DNA of 64,000 nucleotides from JALTBU01 sp964410645 (lineage in GTDB: Bacteria; Campylobacterota; Campylobacteria; Campylobacterales; Nautiliaceae). The stretch covers positions 1 through 64,000 of the forward strand of contig CAYPHV010000001.1 in the NCBI GenBank assembly GCA_964410645.1. The letters run 5' to 3'. This document shows, piece by piece, positions 16,546 to 24,834 of the stretch. Under the pieces are notes generated by a model. It saw only the letters and a list, made by a program, of their open reading frames with translations, searched no databases and was not told where the DNA came from. How positions within the stretch are numbered: position 1 is the stretch's first letter; each line of letters begins with the position of its first letter. The position numbers and the translations under genes were made by a program.

Positions 16546-17233
16546 GACGCATGAATTTGAACTTTTTTATAAAGGAAATATCGACTTATTAAAACAAAAA
16601 AAAGTGGCAATTGTCGGAAGTAGAAAAGCTGGTAAATATTCAAAAGAAACAACATATCTTTTAGCAAAAAAATTATCTAAAAAATATGCCGTTATAAGCG
16701 GGGGGGCACTGGGAATAGATGCCCAGGCACACAAAGGCGCTTACCCAAGAACAATTTTTGTTTCTCCCTCTTCGCTTGATTATATATATCCAAAAGCCAA
16801 TGAAAATTTAATAAAAAATATCTATAAAAACGCTTTGGCTATAAGTGAATATGAAAAAAATTATAAGCCGTTCAAATATACATTTTTGCAAAGAAACAGA
16901 ATTATAGTTAATTTAGCCGAATTTGTAATAATTTCAGAAGCCAGCCTCAATAGTGGCAGTATGAGGAGTTTCGAATGGGCAAAAAAATATAAAAAACAAG
17001 TTTTTGTATTGCCCCATAGACTAAACGAGAGTTCCGGCACAAGATATCTTGCAGCTACCAATCAGGCAAAAGTTATTTGGGATATAGATGAATTTTGCAA
17101 AAGTTTGGGTATTGAAGACCATGAGAAAATTTTAACTTTAAACGAAGCTCTTGACATATACGGAGAAAAACTTTACGAAATGGAGTTAAATAGCGAAGCG
17201 GAAATAAAAAACGGAAAAGTTTATCTTAAATAA
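16532..17233 (+). CDS. dprA: DNA-processing protein DprA, short form
   Basis: DprA loads RecA on incoming single-stranded DNA during natural transformation. The 233-residue protein is essentially the Rossmann-like core: VAIVGSRKAGKYS near residue 27, SGGALGIDAQAHKGA near 63, and FLQRNRIIVNLAEFVIISEA near 118. The last is followed by the SGSMRSFEWAKKY region. It lacks the N-terminal SAM domain and the C-terminal winged helix of longer DprA proteins, as is common in this phylum. The start ATG lies inside the end of the preceding gene (14-base overlap). The stop and the next ATG share one base (TAATG). Confidence 0.9.
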   Translation: MQKIKTHEFELFYKGNIDLLKQKKVAIVGSRKAGKYSKETTYLLAKKLSKKYAVISGGALGIDAQAHKGAYPRTIFVSPSSLDYIYPKANENLIKNIYKNALAISEYEKNYKPFKYTFLQRNRIIVNLAEFVIISEASLNSGSMRSFEWAKKYKKQVFVLPHRLNESSGTRYLAATNQAKVIWDIDEFCKSLGIEDHEKILTLNEALDIYGEKLYEMELNSEAEIKNGKVYLK

Positions 17234-17733
17234 TGAAAAATAAAATTCTGGCACATCCGTTTAAACCTGTAATTTTTGATGACAGTAAAATCTTAATACT
17301 CGGAACTTTTCCGTCTCTAAAATCAATTGAAAATTTTTTTTATTACGGACATCCACGAAATCAGTTTTGGAATATTTTAAGTATTATTTATAATGATAAA
17401 AAGCCTCAAAGCAATAAAGAAAAAACAGAATTTTTAAAAAAGCATAAAATTGCTTTATGGGACAGTATATGCAAATGCAAAAGAAAAGACGGAAACAGCA
17501 GGGATGATAATTTGGAAATTTTATCCCCTTGTAATATTGAAAATTTGATTAAAAAATACCCAAATATAAAAAAAATTGCTGTTACAAGCAGAACTGCGGA
17601 AAAAATCATAAAAAAATATTTTCCATTTTACACATTACATTTTCCATTTGTTTATTTACCAAGCCCCTCCCCTCTTAATGCAAGGCTAACATTACAAGAA
17701 AAGGCAGGAATATGGAAAAAATTATTGCAATAG
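17233..17733 (+). CDS. DNA-deoxyinosine (hypoxanthine-DNA) glycosylase, UDG superfamily
   Basis: This 166-residue protein has the N-terminal pattern AHPFKPVIFDDSKILILGTFPS, then FYYGHPRNQFWNIL with the catalytic-pocket Asn. This matches family 6 uracil-DNA-glycosylase-like enzymes that remove hypoxanthine from DNA. The second motif SPSPLNARL near residue 147 fits the DNA-intercalation loop. Deaminated adenine is a heat-promoted lesion, which would suit a thermophile, but that link is inference. It shares a base with the dprA stop and its end overlaps ruvX by 22 bases. A Mug-type specificity cannot be excluded. Confidence 0.87.
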   Translation: MKNKILAHPFKPVIFDDSKILILGTFPSLKSIENFFYYGHPRNQFWNILSIIYNDKKPQSNKEKTEFLKKHKIALWDSICKCKRKDGNSRDDNLEILSPCNIENLIKKYPNIKKIAVTSRTAEKIIKKYFPFYTLHFPFVYLPSPSPLNARLTLQEKAGIWKKLLQ

Positions 17734-18095
17734 ACGTGGGACTTAAAAGAATAGGAATGGCTTACACTCCGAACAAATCAGTAGTCATACCTTTAAATGC
17801 AGTTATCAGAAAGAACAGGAACCAGGCTGCAAATGAAATTAACAATATTTTAAAACAGTATAAAGCGGATATTTTGGTTTCCGGACTTCCTAAAACAAAT
17901 GAACAAATGCAAAAGAGAATCAAGCATTTTATATCATTAATAAACTTTGATGGAAAAATTGAGTTTATAGACGAAAGTTACACAAGTGTAATTGTAGAAA
18001 ATGAGATGAAAGGCAAAATAAAATATAAAAGAGACGGAAGGATTGACAGCCTGGCAGCTAAAAAAATACTTGAAAGTTATTTGAGAAATTTGTAG
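17712..18095 (+). CDS. ruvX: Holliday junction resolvase-like protein RuvX (YqgF)
   Basis: RuvX has an RNase H-like fold and is implicated in rRNA 5'-end processing and junction resolution. The 127-residue product begins IIAIDVGLKRIGMAYT, with the first catalytic Asp at residue 8, and has LVSGLPKTNEQ near 56 and IEFIDESYTSV near 93 with the second acidic position. The C-terminal SLAAKKILESYL contains the family's IDSLAA-type motif, with the last catalytic Asp just before it. The ATG at 17712 lies within the glycosylase gene. The end overlaps the convergent panE-like gene by 19 bases. Confidence 0.92.
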   Translation: MEKIIAIDVGLKRIGMAYTPNKSVVIPLNAVIRKNRNQAANEINNILKQYKADILVSGLPKTNEQMQKRIKHFISLINFDGKIEFIDESYTSVIVENEMKGKIKYKRDGRIDSLAAKKILESYLRNL

Positions 18096-18871
18096 TATTT
18101 ATTTATAAATTCACTTTTTTTTGCTAAAAATCCGGTTAAATTATCCACTTCAGTAGGATTATTATTCTCAAAGTCAATTTGCATACTCATTTTAGAATTA
18201 TAAGGAATATTTAAAGCCTGTTTAATCACCCTCTGTTTTTCACCGCTTAAATCAACCCCTTCATTTTTAGCAATTCTTATAACCTCATCCAAAAATTTTT
18301 CCACTTCATCTTTTTTATTTTCCATAATCCAGCCGGTAGGTTTTTGATAAAAACTTTGTAAAGTCGCAAAAGTAGAAATAAACAGATACTTTTTCCAAAT
18401 ATCTTTATCAATTGTTTTACTGAATTTTATTTTTAAATCGCAGTTTTTAAAAACTTCCCTTAATTTTTCATCATCTTCAACACACAGATAAAAAAGAGAC
18501 GTTTTTTTATGAATAATTCCGTTTTCTTTATTTGAAAGAATATAAATACACGCCTTTTTATAGTTAAAATCTTTAAATTTTTCAAAATGTCCTATACCGT
18601 TCAAAACAGGAACCACCAATGAATTTTCCAGATAGGTTTTATATTTTTTTATAACCTTATCCAAATGATAGCTTTTTGTTGTTATAAACACCACATCATA
18701 ATTATCTGTTAATTCATCAAATTTAATTTCCTCTAATACATCTACGTCTTTAATCTTAAGCTTTTTAACACTGCCCCTGCTCCCTATAACACTTACAAAA
18801 TTCCCACATTTTTTAAGAATGTATGCAAGATATCCTCCGACTCCCCCGGGACCTATTACCAAAATCTTCAT
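18077..18871 (-). CDS. panE: Ketopantoate reductase family (PanE/ApbA-like)
   Basis: The 264-residue protein starts with a Rossmann motif ILVIGPGGVGGYLAYILKK, as in 2-dehydropantoate 2-reductases that use NADPH to make pantoate. The motif VVFITTKSYHLDKV near residue 60 and the catalytic-type Lys in DIWKKYLFISTFATL near 160 fit the family. The C-terminal SKMSMQIDFENNNPTEVDNL carries the substrate Ser and Glu region. Identity of the true substrate is not certain because ApbA-family enzymes vary. Its ATG overlaps the stop of the 33-codon gene upstream (ATGA), placing it third in the trmA run. Confidence 0.88.
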   Translation of the reverse strand: MKILVIGPGGVGGYLAYILKKCGNFVSVIGSRGSVKKLKIKDVDVLEEIKFDELTDNYDVVFITTKSYHLDKVIKKYKTYLENSLVVPVLNGIGHFEKFKDFNYKKACIYILSNKENGIIHKKTSLFYLCVEDDEKLREVFKNCDLKIKFSKTIDKDIWKKYLFISTFATLQSFYQKPTGWIMENKKDEVEKFLDEVIRIAKNEGVDLSGEKQRVIKQALNIPYNSKMSMQIDFENNNPTEVDNLTGFLAKKSEFINKYYKFLK

Positions 18872-18969
18872 TTTTTTCTCCTATCTGCCAAAATTATCCC
18901 TATTGCCACACCTAAAAATATTAAAATTAAAAAGATTTCACCGGCAATATCATTAAAATTTATATTCAT
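18868..18969 (-). CDS. 33-residue single-pass membrane microprotein
   Basis: ATG at 18969 overlaps the TGA of trmA and its own TGA overlaps the ATG of the panE-like gene, so it is coupled on both sides by ATGA junctions. The product reads MNINFNDIAG, then one hydrophobic segment EIFLILIFLGVAIGIILA and a basic end DRRKK, which predicts N-out/C-in topology. I do not recognise a family. The double coupling and clean hydrophobic design make it very unlikely to be chance. It may be a subunit or regulator of an unknown membrane complex. Confidence 0.75.
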   Translation of the reverse strand: MNINFNDIAGEIFLILIFLGVAIGIILADRRKK

Positions 18970-20057
18970 TTTTTAAGCACAACCCCGCATTCCATATGAT
19001 TCGTATAAGGAAACTGATCAAAAAAGGCAAAAGCTTTTATTTTTCTTTTTTTTGTTAAAACTTTCAAATCCCTTTTCAAACTTTCGGGATTACAAGACAC
19101 ATAAATTATATTATCAAATTCATTTACAAATTTTCTTGATTTTTCATCAAGCCCTGCGCGCGGAGGGTCAATAAATACATTTTTTAAATCATACTTATCC
19201 AAAAGAGGAGATTTTTGACTTTTGAGAGAACTAAATTCAGCCGCGCTCATCGCAAGAAACGTAATATTTTTTCTATTGTTGATTTTAGCGTTAAATGTTG
19301 CCGCTTCGATAGATTCCTTATTAATTTCAGTAGCAATCACTTTACCAAATTTTTCGCTCATAGGAATGGTAAAATTTCCATTTCCGCAGTAAAGCTCAAC
19401 CAAATCCCCTTTTAAAGAAGCATTTTCCAAAACCCATGCAATCATTTTTTTATTAATTTCTCTGTTTGGCTGAGAAAACGTGTTTTCAATAATTTTATAT
19501 TTATATATTTTACCGTTTATTTCCAGTTCATCAATTAAATAATTTTTATCAAATACATATTTTCTCCCTTTTTTTCTGATTATAAAATCGGCATTAGGAA
19601 ATTTTTTTTTCAATTCTTTAACATCTCCGGTAATAGTTTCATCTATTTTTCTGTGATAAATCAATGTAACAATAAGTCCACCTTTAGAATTACTTAGAAA
19701 ATCTGTTTCATAAAGTTTTAATTTTAAATTATCATTTTTTTCAATTTCGTTTAAAAGCCCAGGCATTATGCTATAAATCGCCTTATCCACTATTTTGCAT
19801 TCATTAATTGGAACTACGCCTTTCCCTTCTTCTTTTCTTTTTCTCATAGCATAGTTAAGCTTACTGTCTTCGTGCCATATTCTAAACTCGGCTCTTGCCC
19901 TAAAATATTCGTCTTTACCACTAATTACTTCGATATCAGATATGCCAAATTCGCTGAACATCTGCTGCAATTTTTCTTTTTTTATTTTTAGCTGAGACGC
20001 ATACGGGATTTCCCATAAAACACAGCTTCCGCATTTTCCAAAACTACTGCAAATCAT
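18966..20057 (-). CDS. trmA: tRNA (uracil-5-)-methyltransferase TrmA
   Basis: TrmA methylates U54 in the T-loop of tRNA using SAM. The 363-residue product has the TrmA-type N-terminus with GSCVLWEIPYASQLKIKK. QPNREINKKMIAWVLE is near residue 200, the SAM site DLVELYCGNGNFTIPMS near 222, and IDPPRAGLD near 300. The catalytic cysteine is in VSCNPESLKRDL near 325. There is no TRAM domain, which separates it from RlmC/RlmD. It is followed by the microprotein and panE-like gene in coupled order. fliP ends 18 bases upstream on the same strand. Confidence 0.95.
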   Translation of the reverse strand: MICSSFGKCGSCVLWEIPYASQLKIKKEKLQQMFSEFGISDIEVISGKDEYFRARAEFRIWHEDSKLNYAMRKRKEEGKGVVPINECKIVDKAIYSIMPGLLNEIEKNDNLKLKLYETDFLSNSKGGLIVTLIYHRKIDETITGDVKELKKKFPNADFIIRKKGRKYVFDKNYLIDELEINGKIYKYKIIENTFSQPNREINKKMIAWVLENASLKGDLVELYCGNGNFTIPMSEKFGKVIATEINKESIEAATFNAKINNRKNITFLAMSAAEFSSLKSQKSPLLDKYDLKNVFIDPPRAGLDEKSRKFVNEFDNIIYVSCNPESLKRDLKVLTKKRKIKAFAFFDQFPYTNHMECGVVLKK

Positions 20058-20075
20058 TTTTCCCCTTTTATCTGT

Positions 20076-20804
20076 TTATTTAAAACTTTGAACAAGTCCC
20101 ATAACGACCAAATTCCAACCGTCCACCAAAATAAAAAGTAAAATTTTAAACGGCAGACTTATCATTACAGGGGGAAGCATCATCATTCCCAAACTCATAA
20201 GGATCGAACTTACCACCATATCAATAATTAAAAAAGGCAAAAACAGTAAAAATCCGATTTCAAAAGCAGTTTTAAGCTCGCTTATCATAAAAGCCGGAAC
20301 CAATATCGTAAGCGGAACATCGTTAACCGTTTTAGGATTTGGCAAATGTCTTATTCTGAAAAAAAGAGCAAGATCTTTTTCTCTGGTATTTTTTATCATA
20401 AAATATTTAAAAGGTTTAACCGATCTGTCAATAGCTTTTTCATAACTTATTTTATTTTGCATATAAGGCTGGATACCGTTATTATATGATTTTTTTGCAT
20501 AAGGTTCCATAATAAAAGCAGTAAGTATCAATGCCAAAGACACCAATAATGTTGTAGGCGGAGACTGGGGAGTGCCAAGCGCCTGACGTAAAAATCCGAA
20601 AACAACCAGAAGTCTTACAAAACTGGTGGTAGCCAGTACAATACTGGGCGCAAGAATCAATACAGTAAGTATTAATACAACATTAAGCGTGCTTACCAAC
20701 TGTTTCGGATTACTCGGAGCGCTTAAAGATAAATTGACTGTTGGTATTTGAGGAGCGGCGTAAACTACTACAGCAAAAATAAGTAAGAAAAAAAATTTTT
20801 TCAT
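20076..20804 (-). CDS. fliP: Flagellar export apparatus protein FliP
   Basis: FliP forms the core pore of the flagellar type III export gate with FliQ and FliR. The 242-residue protein has a cleavable signal peptide (MKKFFFLLIFAVVVYAAP), then membrane helices and the strongly conserved motifs FVRLLVVFGFLRQALGTPQSPP and LVSLALILTAFIMEP. The C-terminal half has IRHLPNPKTVNDVPL-type sequence and MSLGMMMLPPVMISLPFKILLFILVDGW. The ATG overlaps the motB-like stop (ATGA), so it is the third gene of the stator run. fliQ is not adjacent. Confidence 0.97.
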   Translation of the reverse strand: MKKFFFLLIFAVVVYAAPQIPTVNLSLSAPSNPKQLVSTLNVVLILTVLILAPSIVLATTSFVRLLVVFGFLRQALGTPQSPPTTLLVSLALILTAFIMEPYAKKSYNNGIQPYMQNKISYEKAIDRSVKPFKYFMIKNTREKDLALFFRIRHLPNPKTVNDVPLTILVPAFMISELKTAFEIGFLLFLPFLIIDMVVSSILMSLGMMMLPPVMISLPFKILLFILVDGWNLVVMGLVQSFK

Positions 20805-21574
20805 TTTTTGGTATTATCCAAAACGGATTTTTTTACTTTTTCTTTATTTTCGGTTGCAAAAAACCAAATTTCAACTCTTCTGTTTTTTGCTCTTCCTTTT
20901 GGAGACGTATTATTTGCTATAGGATGATAAGGCCCGTATGCCGCTGCATTTAGCTGCTTTTGGTTAACCCCGTCTTTAATTAAAATTTTAAGTACACTAA
21001 GTGCCCTGGCTGCACTTAATTCCCAATTATCAGAATAAGGAGATATGGAAGGCGGAGGCGTACTATCTGTAAAACCTTTTATCTGTATTTCCACATTTTT
21101 TGGAAGATATCCTTTAATGATTATTGCAATTCTTTTTAAAAACAAAAGAGTATCAACATTTGTTATTTTTGCACTTCCTGAAGAAAATGTAATATCAGCG
21201 GGAAGTCTTATAAAAAAGCCTTTCTCTCCTTCTGTCAGCGTAATAGCGGGACCTTTACCCCCGGCAGTAAATTGTTTAAATTCCGTAATCGCTTTTGAAA
21301 GTTTATTAACTGTTTGCTCTGTTTCAGGATTTTGCTGAATAAAAGTTATTTTTTTAATTATTTTTTTTGATATTTCTGTCTGCCGTCCTCCATTTAATAC
21401 ACCCAGAGATCCGGCAAGAGAGCCAATAGCTTCCTTTACTTTTTTTGTATTCATTGTGGACATTGACAAAAGCAAAACAAAAAAACAAAGCAATAAACTC
21501 GTTAAATCTCCAAAAGTACCAAGCCATAACGGTAAACCTGGAGGAGGACAGTCACATTTACATTTTTTAGCCAT
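20801..21574 (-). CDS. motB: Flagellar stator protein MotB, PomB-like (sodium-type)
   Basis: This is the peptidoglycan-anchored stator subunit. The N-terminus KCKCDCPPPGLPLWLGTF is strikingly like PomB, the sodium-driven MotB of Vibrio, as I recall it. The ion-binding Asp is at about residue 23 (FGDLTSLLLCFFVLLLSMS). The single membrane helix spans about 21-42. The C-terminal OmpA-like domain (about 125-245) contains IQIKGFTDSTPPPS, SDNWELSAARALSVLKIL and GRAKNRRVEIWF, which bind peptidoglycan. The 257-residue length is shorter than PomB. It is coupled to fliP and lies 8 bases after motA. Ion choice is inference. Confidence 0.94.
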   Translation of the reverse strand: MAKKCKCDCPPPGLPLWLGTFGDLTSLLLCFFVLLLSMSTMNTKKVKEAIGSLAGSLGVLNGGRQTEISKKIIKKITFIQQNPETEQTVNKLSKAITEFKQFTAGGKGPAITLTEGEKGFFIRLPADITFSSGSAKITNVDTLLFLKRIAIIIKGYLPKNVEIQIKGFTDSTPPPSISPYSDNWELSAARALSVLKILIKDGVNQKQLNAAAYGPYHPIANNTSPKGRAKNRRVEIWFFATENKEKVKKSVLDNTKK

Positions 21575-21582
21575 TTTTTATC

Positions 21583-22350
21583 CTATTCAAATTGAGATTT
21601 TCTTTTATTCGGAGGCAGAAAACTGAGTAATTTTGCTTCAAGCGTTCTTGGATTGTCTCCCGCCTGGATAGACATAATTCCCTCCAAAATCATAGTTTTC
21701 GCCAAAATTTCATCATCATTTCTTAATTTTAATTTATTTTCAACAGGGGCGCCGAAAATATTGGCTATCATTGCACCGTACAAAGTAGTAAGCAGTGCAA
21801 CTGCCATAGCAGGTCCAATTGCAGAAGGATCAGACATATTAAGAAGCATTGCAACAAGCCCCACCAATGTTCCAATCATACCAAACGCACCCGCCAATGC
21901 CGCCCATGTGCCAAACATAGCACCCATTTTTTTATGTCTTCCATCAGTTTGATCCATATCAATTTCCAAAAGATCCCTTATCGTATCCGGCTCATTTCCA
22001 TCCACTGCCATAGAAAGACCTTTTTTTAAAAATTCATCTTCTTCTTTATCGGCTGCACTTTCAAGGGAAAGAATACCGTCACGTCTTGCCTGAGTAGCAT
22101 AATCTACAAGTTTTTTGATAAGTTCTTCATAGTTTGGATTATAGCTGGGTTTTATAGAAATTAAAAATACTTTATGAAATTTTGTCATCATATCCATTTT
22201 ATTTGCAACAAATAAAGCCATTGTAGAACCGCCGATAACAATTAAAACAGATTGAGGATCAACATAAGCACCAACACCAACCCCCATAGCCATAGCAACA
22301 ATAATCAGACCAAGGGCACCAACCATACCTATGACAGTAGCTAAATCCAT
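21583..22350 (-). CDS. motA: Flagellar stator protein MotA, PomA-like (sodium-type)
   Basis: MotA/PomA forms the ion channel with MotB and turns the rotor. Starting at ATG 22350 the protein has 255 residues and begins MDLATVIGMVGALGLI, as PomA does. ATG 22350 has an AAAAAGG site, whereas an upstream in-frame start at 22380 would add ten residues before this conserved N-terminus. Four membrane helices are visible, with the conserved FGMIGTLVGLVAMLLNM and GPAMAVALLTTLYGAMIAN regions near residues 155-200. The charged cytoplasmic loop lies between helices 2 and 3. It is first in motA-motB-fliP and divergent from glmU. Confidence 0.95.
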   Translation of the reverse strand: MDLATVIGMVGALGLIIVAMAMGVGVGAYVDPQSVLIVIGGSTMALFVANKMDMMTKFHKVFLISIKPSYNPNYEELIKKLVDYATQARRDGILSLESAADKEEDEFLKKGLSMAVDGNEPDTIRDLLEIDMDQTDGRHKKMGAMFGTWAALAGAFGMIGTLVGLVAMLLNMSDPSAIGPAMAVALLTTLYGAMIANIFGAPVENKLKLRNDDEILAKTMILEGIMSIQAGDNPRTLEAKLLSFLPPNKRKSQFE

Positions 22351-22363
22351 AAAAGGCCTTTTT

Positions 22364-22372
22364 TGATATAAT
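22364..22372 (+). promoter_or_regulatory. glmU promoter, TGATATAAT
   Basis: TGATATAAT is an extended -10 type element about 25 bases before the glmU ATG and close to the divergent motA start. AAAAAAGGA is the glmU ribosome site. Confidence 0.65.
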
Positions 22373-22396
22373 TGTAACAAAAAAAAGGATTTTTGT

Positions 22397-23698
22397 ATGC
22401 CTCAAATAATAATTCTTGCAGCCGGCCAGGGCACCAGAATGAAATCTTCACTTCCAAAAGTATTGCATAAATTGTGTGAAAAGCCAATGATTGATTATAT
22501 TATAGAAGAATCTTTAAAAATTACAAAAAATATAGATATTGTTTTAGGCTATAAATTTGAAGAGGTAAAAAAACAAATAGAAAAGTACAATATAGGAATT
22601 TATAAACAAAATTTAAAAGATTTCCCAGGTACCGGAGGAGCTTTAATCAGTATAATAAAAGATAAATCATGGAAAATAAAGAATGAAAGAATACTTGTTT
22701 TAAACGGAGATATGCCTTTAATTGAGGCAAATGAACTAAAAAAATTTGAAAATATCGACGCCGATATCGTTATGAGCGTTATGAAGCTTAAAAACCCTTT
22801 TGGATACGGGAGAGTTGTTATTCAAAAAGAAAATGTCCAAAAAATAGTGGAACAAAAAGATGCAAATGAAGAAGAGCTTAAAATACCTTTCGTAAACACA
22901 GGTGTTTATATGTTCAAAAAAGAAATTCTGGAAAAATATATTCCAAAAATCACCAATAACAACAATCAAAAAGAATATTATTTAACCGACATTATTGAAA
23001 TGGCAGTTAAAGACAAAAAAAATATAAAAGCCGTGGAAGTAGACGAAGAACATTTTAAGGGAATAAATTCCAAAAAAGACCTCTCGGCGGCAGAAGAAAT
23101 AATATGTAGCAGAATTAAAAACGCATGGATGTGTCAGGGCGTTATTATGAGACTTCCAAACACTATTTTCATAGATGCATACAGCAAATTTGAAGGAGAA
23201 TGCGAAATTCAAAGCGGAAGTGTTATAAAAAAAAGTATAATTAAAAATAGCAAAATCAAAGCAAACAGTGTAATTGAAGAAGCAGAAATCACAAACAGCG
23301 AAATAGGACCGATGGCCAGAATCAGACCCAAAAGTAAAATAACAAACAGTAAAATAGGCAATTTCGTAGAAATTAAAGCCAGTATGTTAAACAGCGTAAA
23401 AGCAGGACATTTAAGCTATTTGGGAGACAGCGAAATAGAAAACGGCACAAATATAGGGGCGGGAACCATTACCTGCAATTATGACGGAAAAACAAAGCAC
23501 AAAACAAAAATAGGCAAAAATGTATTTGTGGGAAGTGACAGCCAGTTAATAGCACCTGTACAAATCGAAGATGATGTAATAATAGCGGCGGGAAGCACCG
23601 TAAATAAAGATATAAAAAAAGGAAATCTCGCAATCAGCAGGGCTGGACTGACAACGGTAAAAAACTTTTACTATAAATTTTTCGGGAAAAACAAATGA
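22397..23698 (+). CDS. glmU: Bifunctional GlmU (GlcNAc-1-P acetyltransferase / UDP-GlcNAc pyrophosphorylase)
   Basis: GlmU makes UDP-GlcNAc for peptidoglycan and lipopolysaccharide. The uridylyltransferase domain (1-225) starts IILAAGQGTRMKSSLPKVLH and has VLNGDMPLI near residue 101 for the metal-binding Asp. The C-terminal left-handed beta-helix (about 245-430) has hexapeptide repeats, the acetyltransferase motif KAGHLSYLGDSEIE and GTITCNYDGKTKHKT. It is 433 residues, slightly short but complete. The last base pairs overlap coaBC (ATGA), so glmU leads a long rightward run up to truA. Confidence 0.97.
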   Translation: MPQIIILAAGQGTRMKSSLPKVLHKLCEKPMIDYIIEESLKITKNIDIVLGYKFEEVKKQIEKYNIGIYKQNLKDFPGTGGALISIIKDKSWKIKNERILVLNGDMPLIEANELKKFENIDADIVMSVMKLKNPFGYGRVVIQKENVQKIVEQKDANEEELKIPFVNTGVYMFKKEILEKYIPKITNNNNQKEYYLTDIIEMAVKDKKNIKAVEVDEEHFKGINSKKDLSAAEEIICSRIKNAWMCQGVIMRLPNTIFIDAYSKFEGECEIQSGSVIKKSIIKNSKIKANSVIEEAEITNSEIGPMARIRPKSKITNSKIGNFVEIKASMLNSVKAGHLSYLGDSEIENGTNIGAGTITCNYDGKTKHKTKIGKNVFVGSDSQLIAPVQIEDDVIIAAGSTVNKDIKKGNLAISRAGLTTVKNFYYKFFGKNK

Positions 23699-24834
23699 AT
23701 ATTCTAATCGGGGTAACAGGCAGTATCGCCATTTATAAAACATGCGAGCTTATAAGACTTTTTATAAAAAACGGTGATAAGGTAAAAGTCGTTATGACCC
23801 CATCGGCCGCTAAATTTATAACACCGCTTACTTTTGAAACACTTACAAGGAATAAAGTATTAACACAAAATTCAGAAGACTGGAGCTGCGGGCTTAATCA
23901 TATAGATTTTGCAAAATGGCCGGATATTTACATAATTGCCCCCGCAACTGTAAACACAGTAAACAAAGCTGCAAGCGGCATCGGAGACAATCTGCTTTTA
24001 CAGGTTTATCTGGCAACCAAAGCCGTTACTCTTTTTGCCCCCAGCGCCAATACAAATATGTATTTGCATTCCGTAACTCAGGAAAATTTTAAAAAACTAA
24101 ACATTATCGAAGCAAACAGCGGTCTTCTGGCATGCGGAGATACAGGAATAGGCAAAATGGCCGAACCGAAAGAAATATTTTTAAGAACTTTAAGGGAAAT
24201 TAATAAAGAAAACTTCTGGAAAAATAAAAAAGTTACAGTCACTGCCGGCGGAAGTATTGAAAAAATTGACGATGTCAGATTTATTTCTAATTTTTCAAGC
24301 GGAAAAATGGGAGAAGCCCTGGCAAAAGCTTTTTATATAAAAGGGGCTGATGTTACATTAATTTCAAGCAAAGAGCATAAACTGACAAAAGAAATCAAGC
24401 AGATAAAAGTTATTTCGGCAAATGATTATTTGGAAGCCGTCTTAAGAGAAAATCCGGATTATCTGATTATGGCAGCCGCTATTGCAGATTACAAGCCCAA
24501 CTACCAAAAAGGTAAAATTAAAAAAAGCTCAGGAAACGAACTTACTTTAAAATTAATGAAAAATATCGATATTTTGGAAAGCCTTAAAAATAAAAAATTT
24601 AAAAAAATAGGTTTTAAAGCAGAAACAGATGAAAAAAATGCCGTTTTTTATGCAAAAGACGCTTTGATCAAAAAAAATCTTGACGCTATATGTCTTAATC
24701 TTTTAACCAAAAATAATTTTGGAAGCGATACAACCGAAATTAAATTTATTACAAACAACAAAGAAATTAAATTTCTTCAGGACACAAAAGAAAATATTGC
24801 TTTTAAGGTAGTGAATGCCGTTAAAAATATCTGA
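23695..24834 (+). CDS. coaBC: Bifunctional phosphopantothenoylcysteine decarboxylase / phosphopantothenate-cysteine ligase
   Basis: CoaBC performs two consecutive steps of coenzyme A synthesis. The flavin-binding CoaC domain (1-180) has VTGSIAIYKTCELIR, the catalytic His in LNHIDFAKWPD near residue 73, and SANTNMYLH near 118. GLLACGDTGIGKMAEP carries the catalytic cysteine. The CoaB domain follows with TAGGSIEKIDDVRFISNFSS and IMAAAIADYKP, and the conserved lysine in FKKIGFKAET. The length of 379 residues is normal. It overlaps glmU by 4 bases and the next gene by 20. Confidence 0.96.
   Translation: MNILIGVTGSIAIYKTCELIRLFIKNGDKVKVVMTPSAAKFITPLTFETLTRNKVLTQNSEDWSCGLNHIDFAKWPDIYIIAPATVNTVNKAASGIGDNLLLQVYLATKAVTLFAPSANTNMYLHSVTQENFKKLNIIEANSGLLACGDTGIGKMAEPKEIFLRTLREINKENFWKNKKVTVTAGGSIEKIDDVRFISNFSSGKMGEALAKAFYIKGADVTLISSKEHKLTKEIKQIKVISANDYLEAVLRENPDYLIMAAAIADYKPNYQKGKIKKSSGNELTLKLMKNIDILESLKNKKFKKIGFKAETDEKNAVFYAKDALIKKNLDAICLNLLTKNNFGSDTTEIKFITNNKEIKFLQDTKENIAFKVVNAVKNI

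Noticed and set aside
22350..22380. Longer motA start with the extra residues MLQLYQKRPF
   Set aside because: The conserved N-terminus MDLATVIG begins at ATG 22350, which has its own ribosome site.
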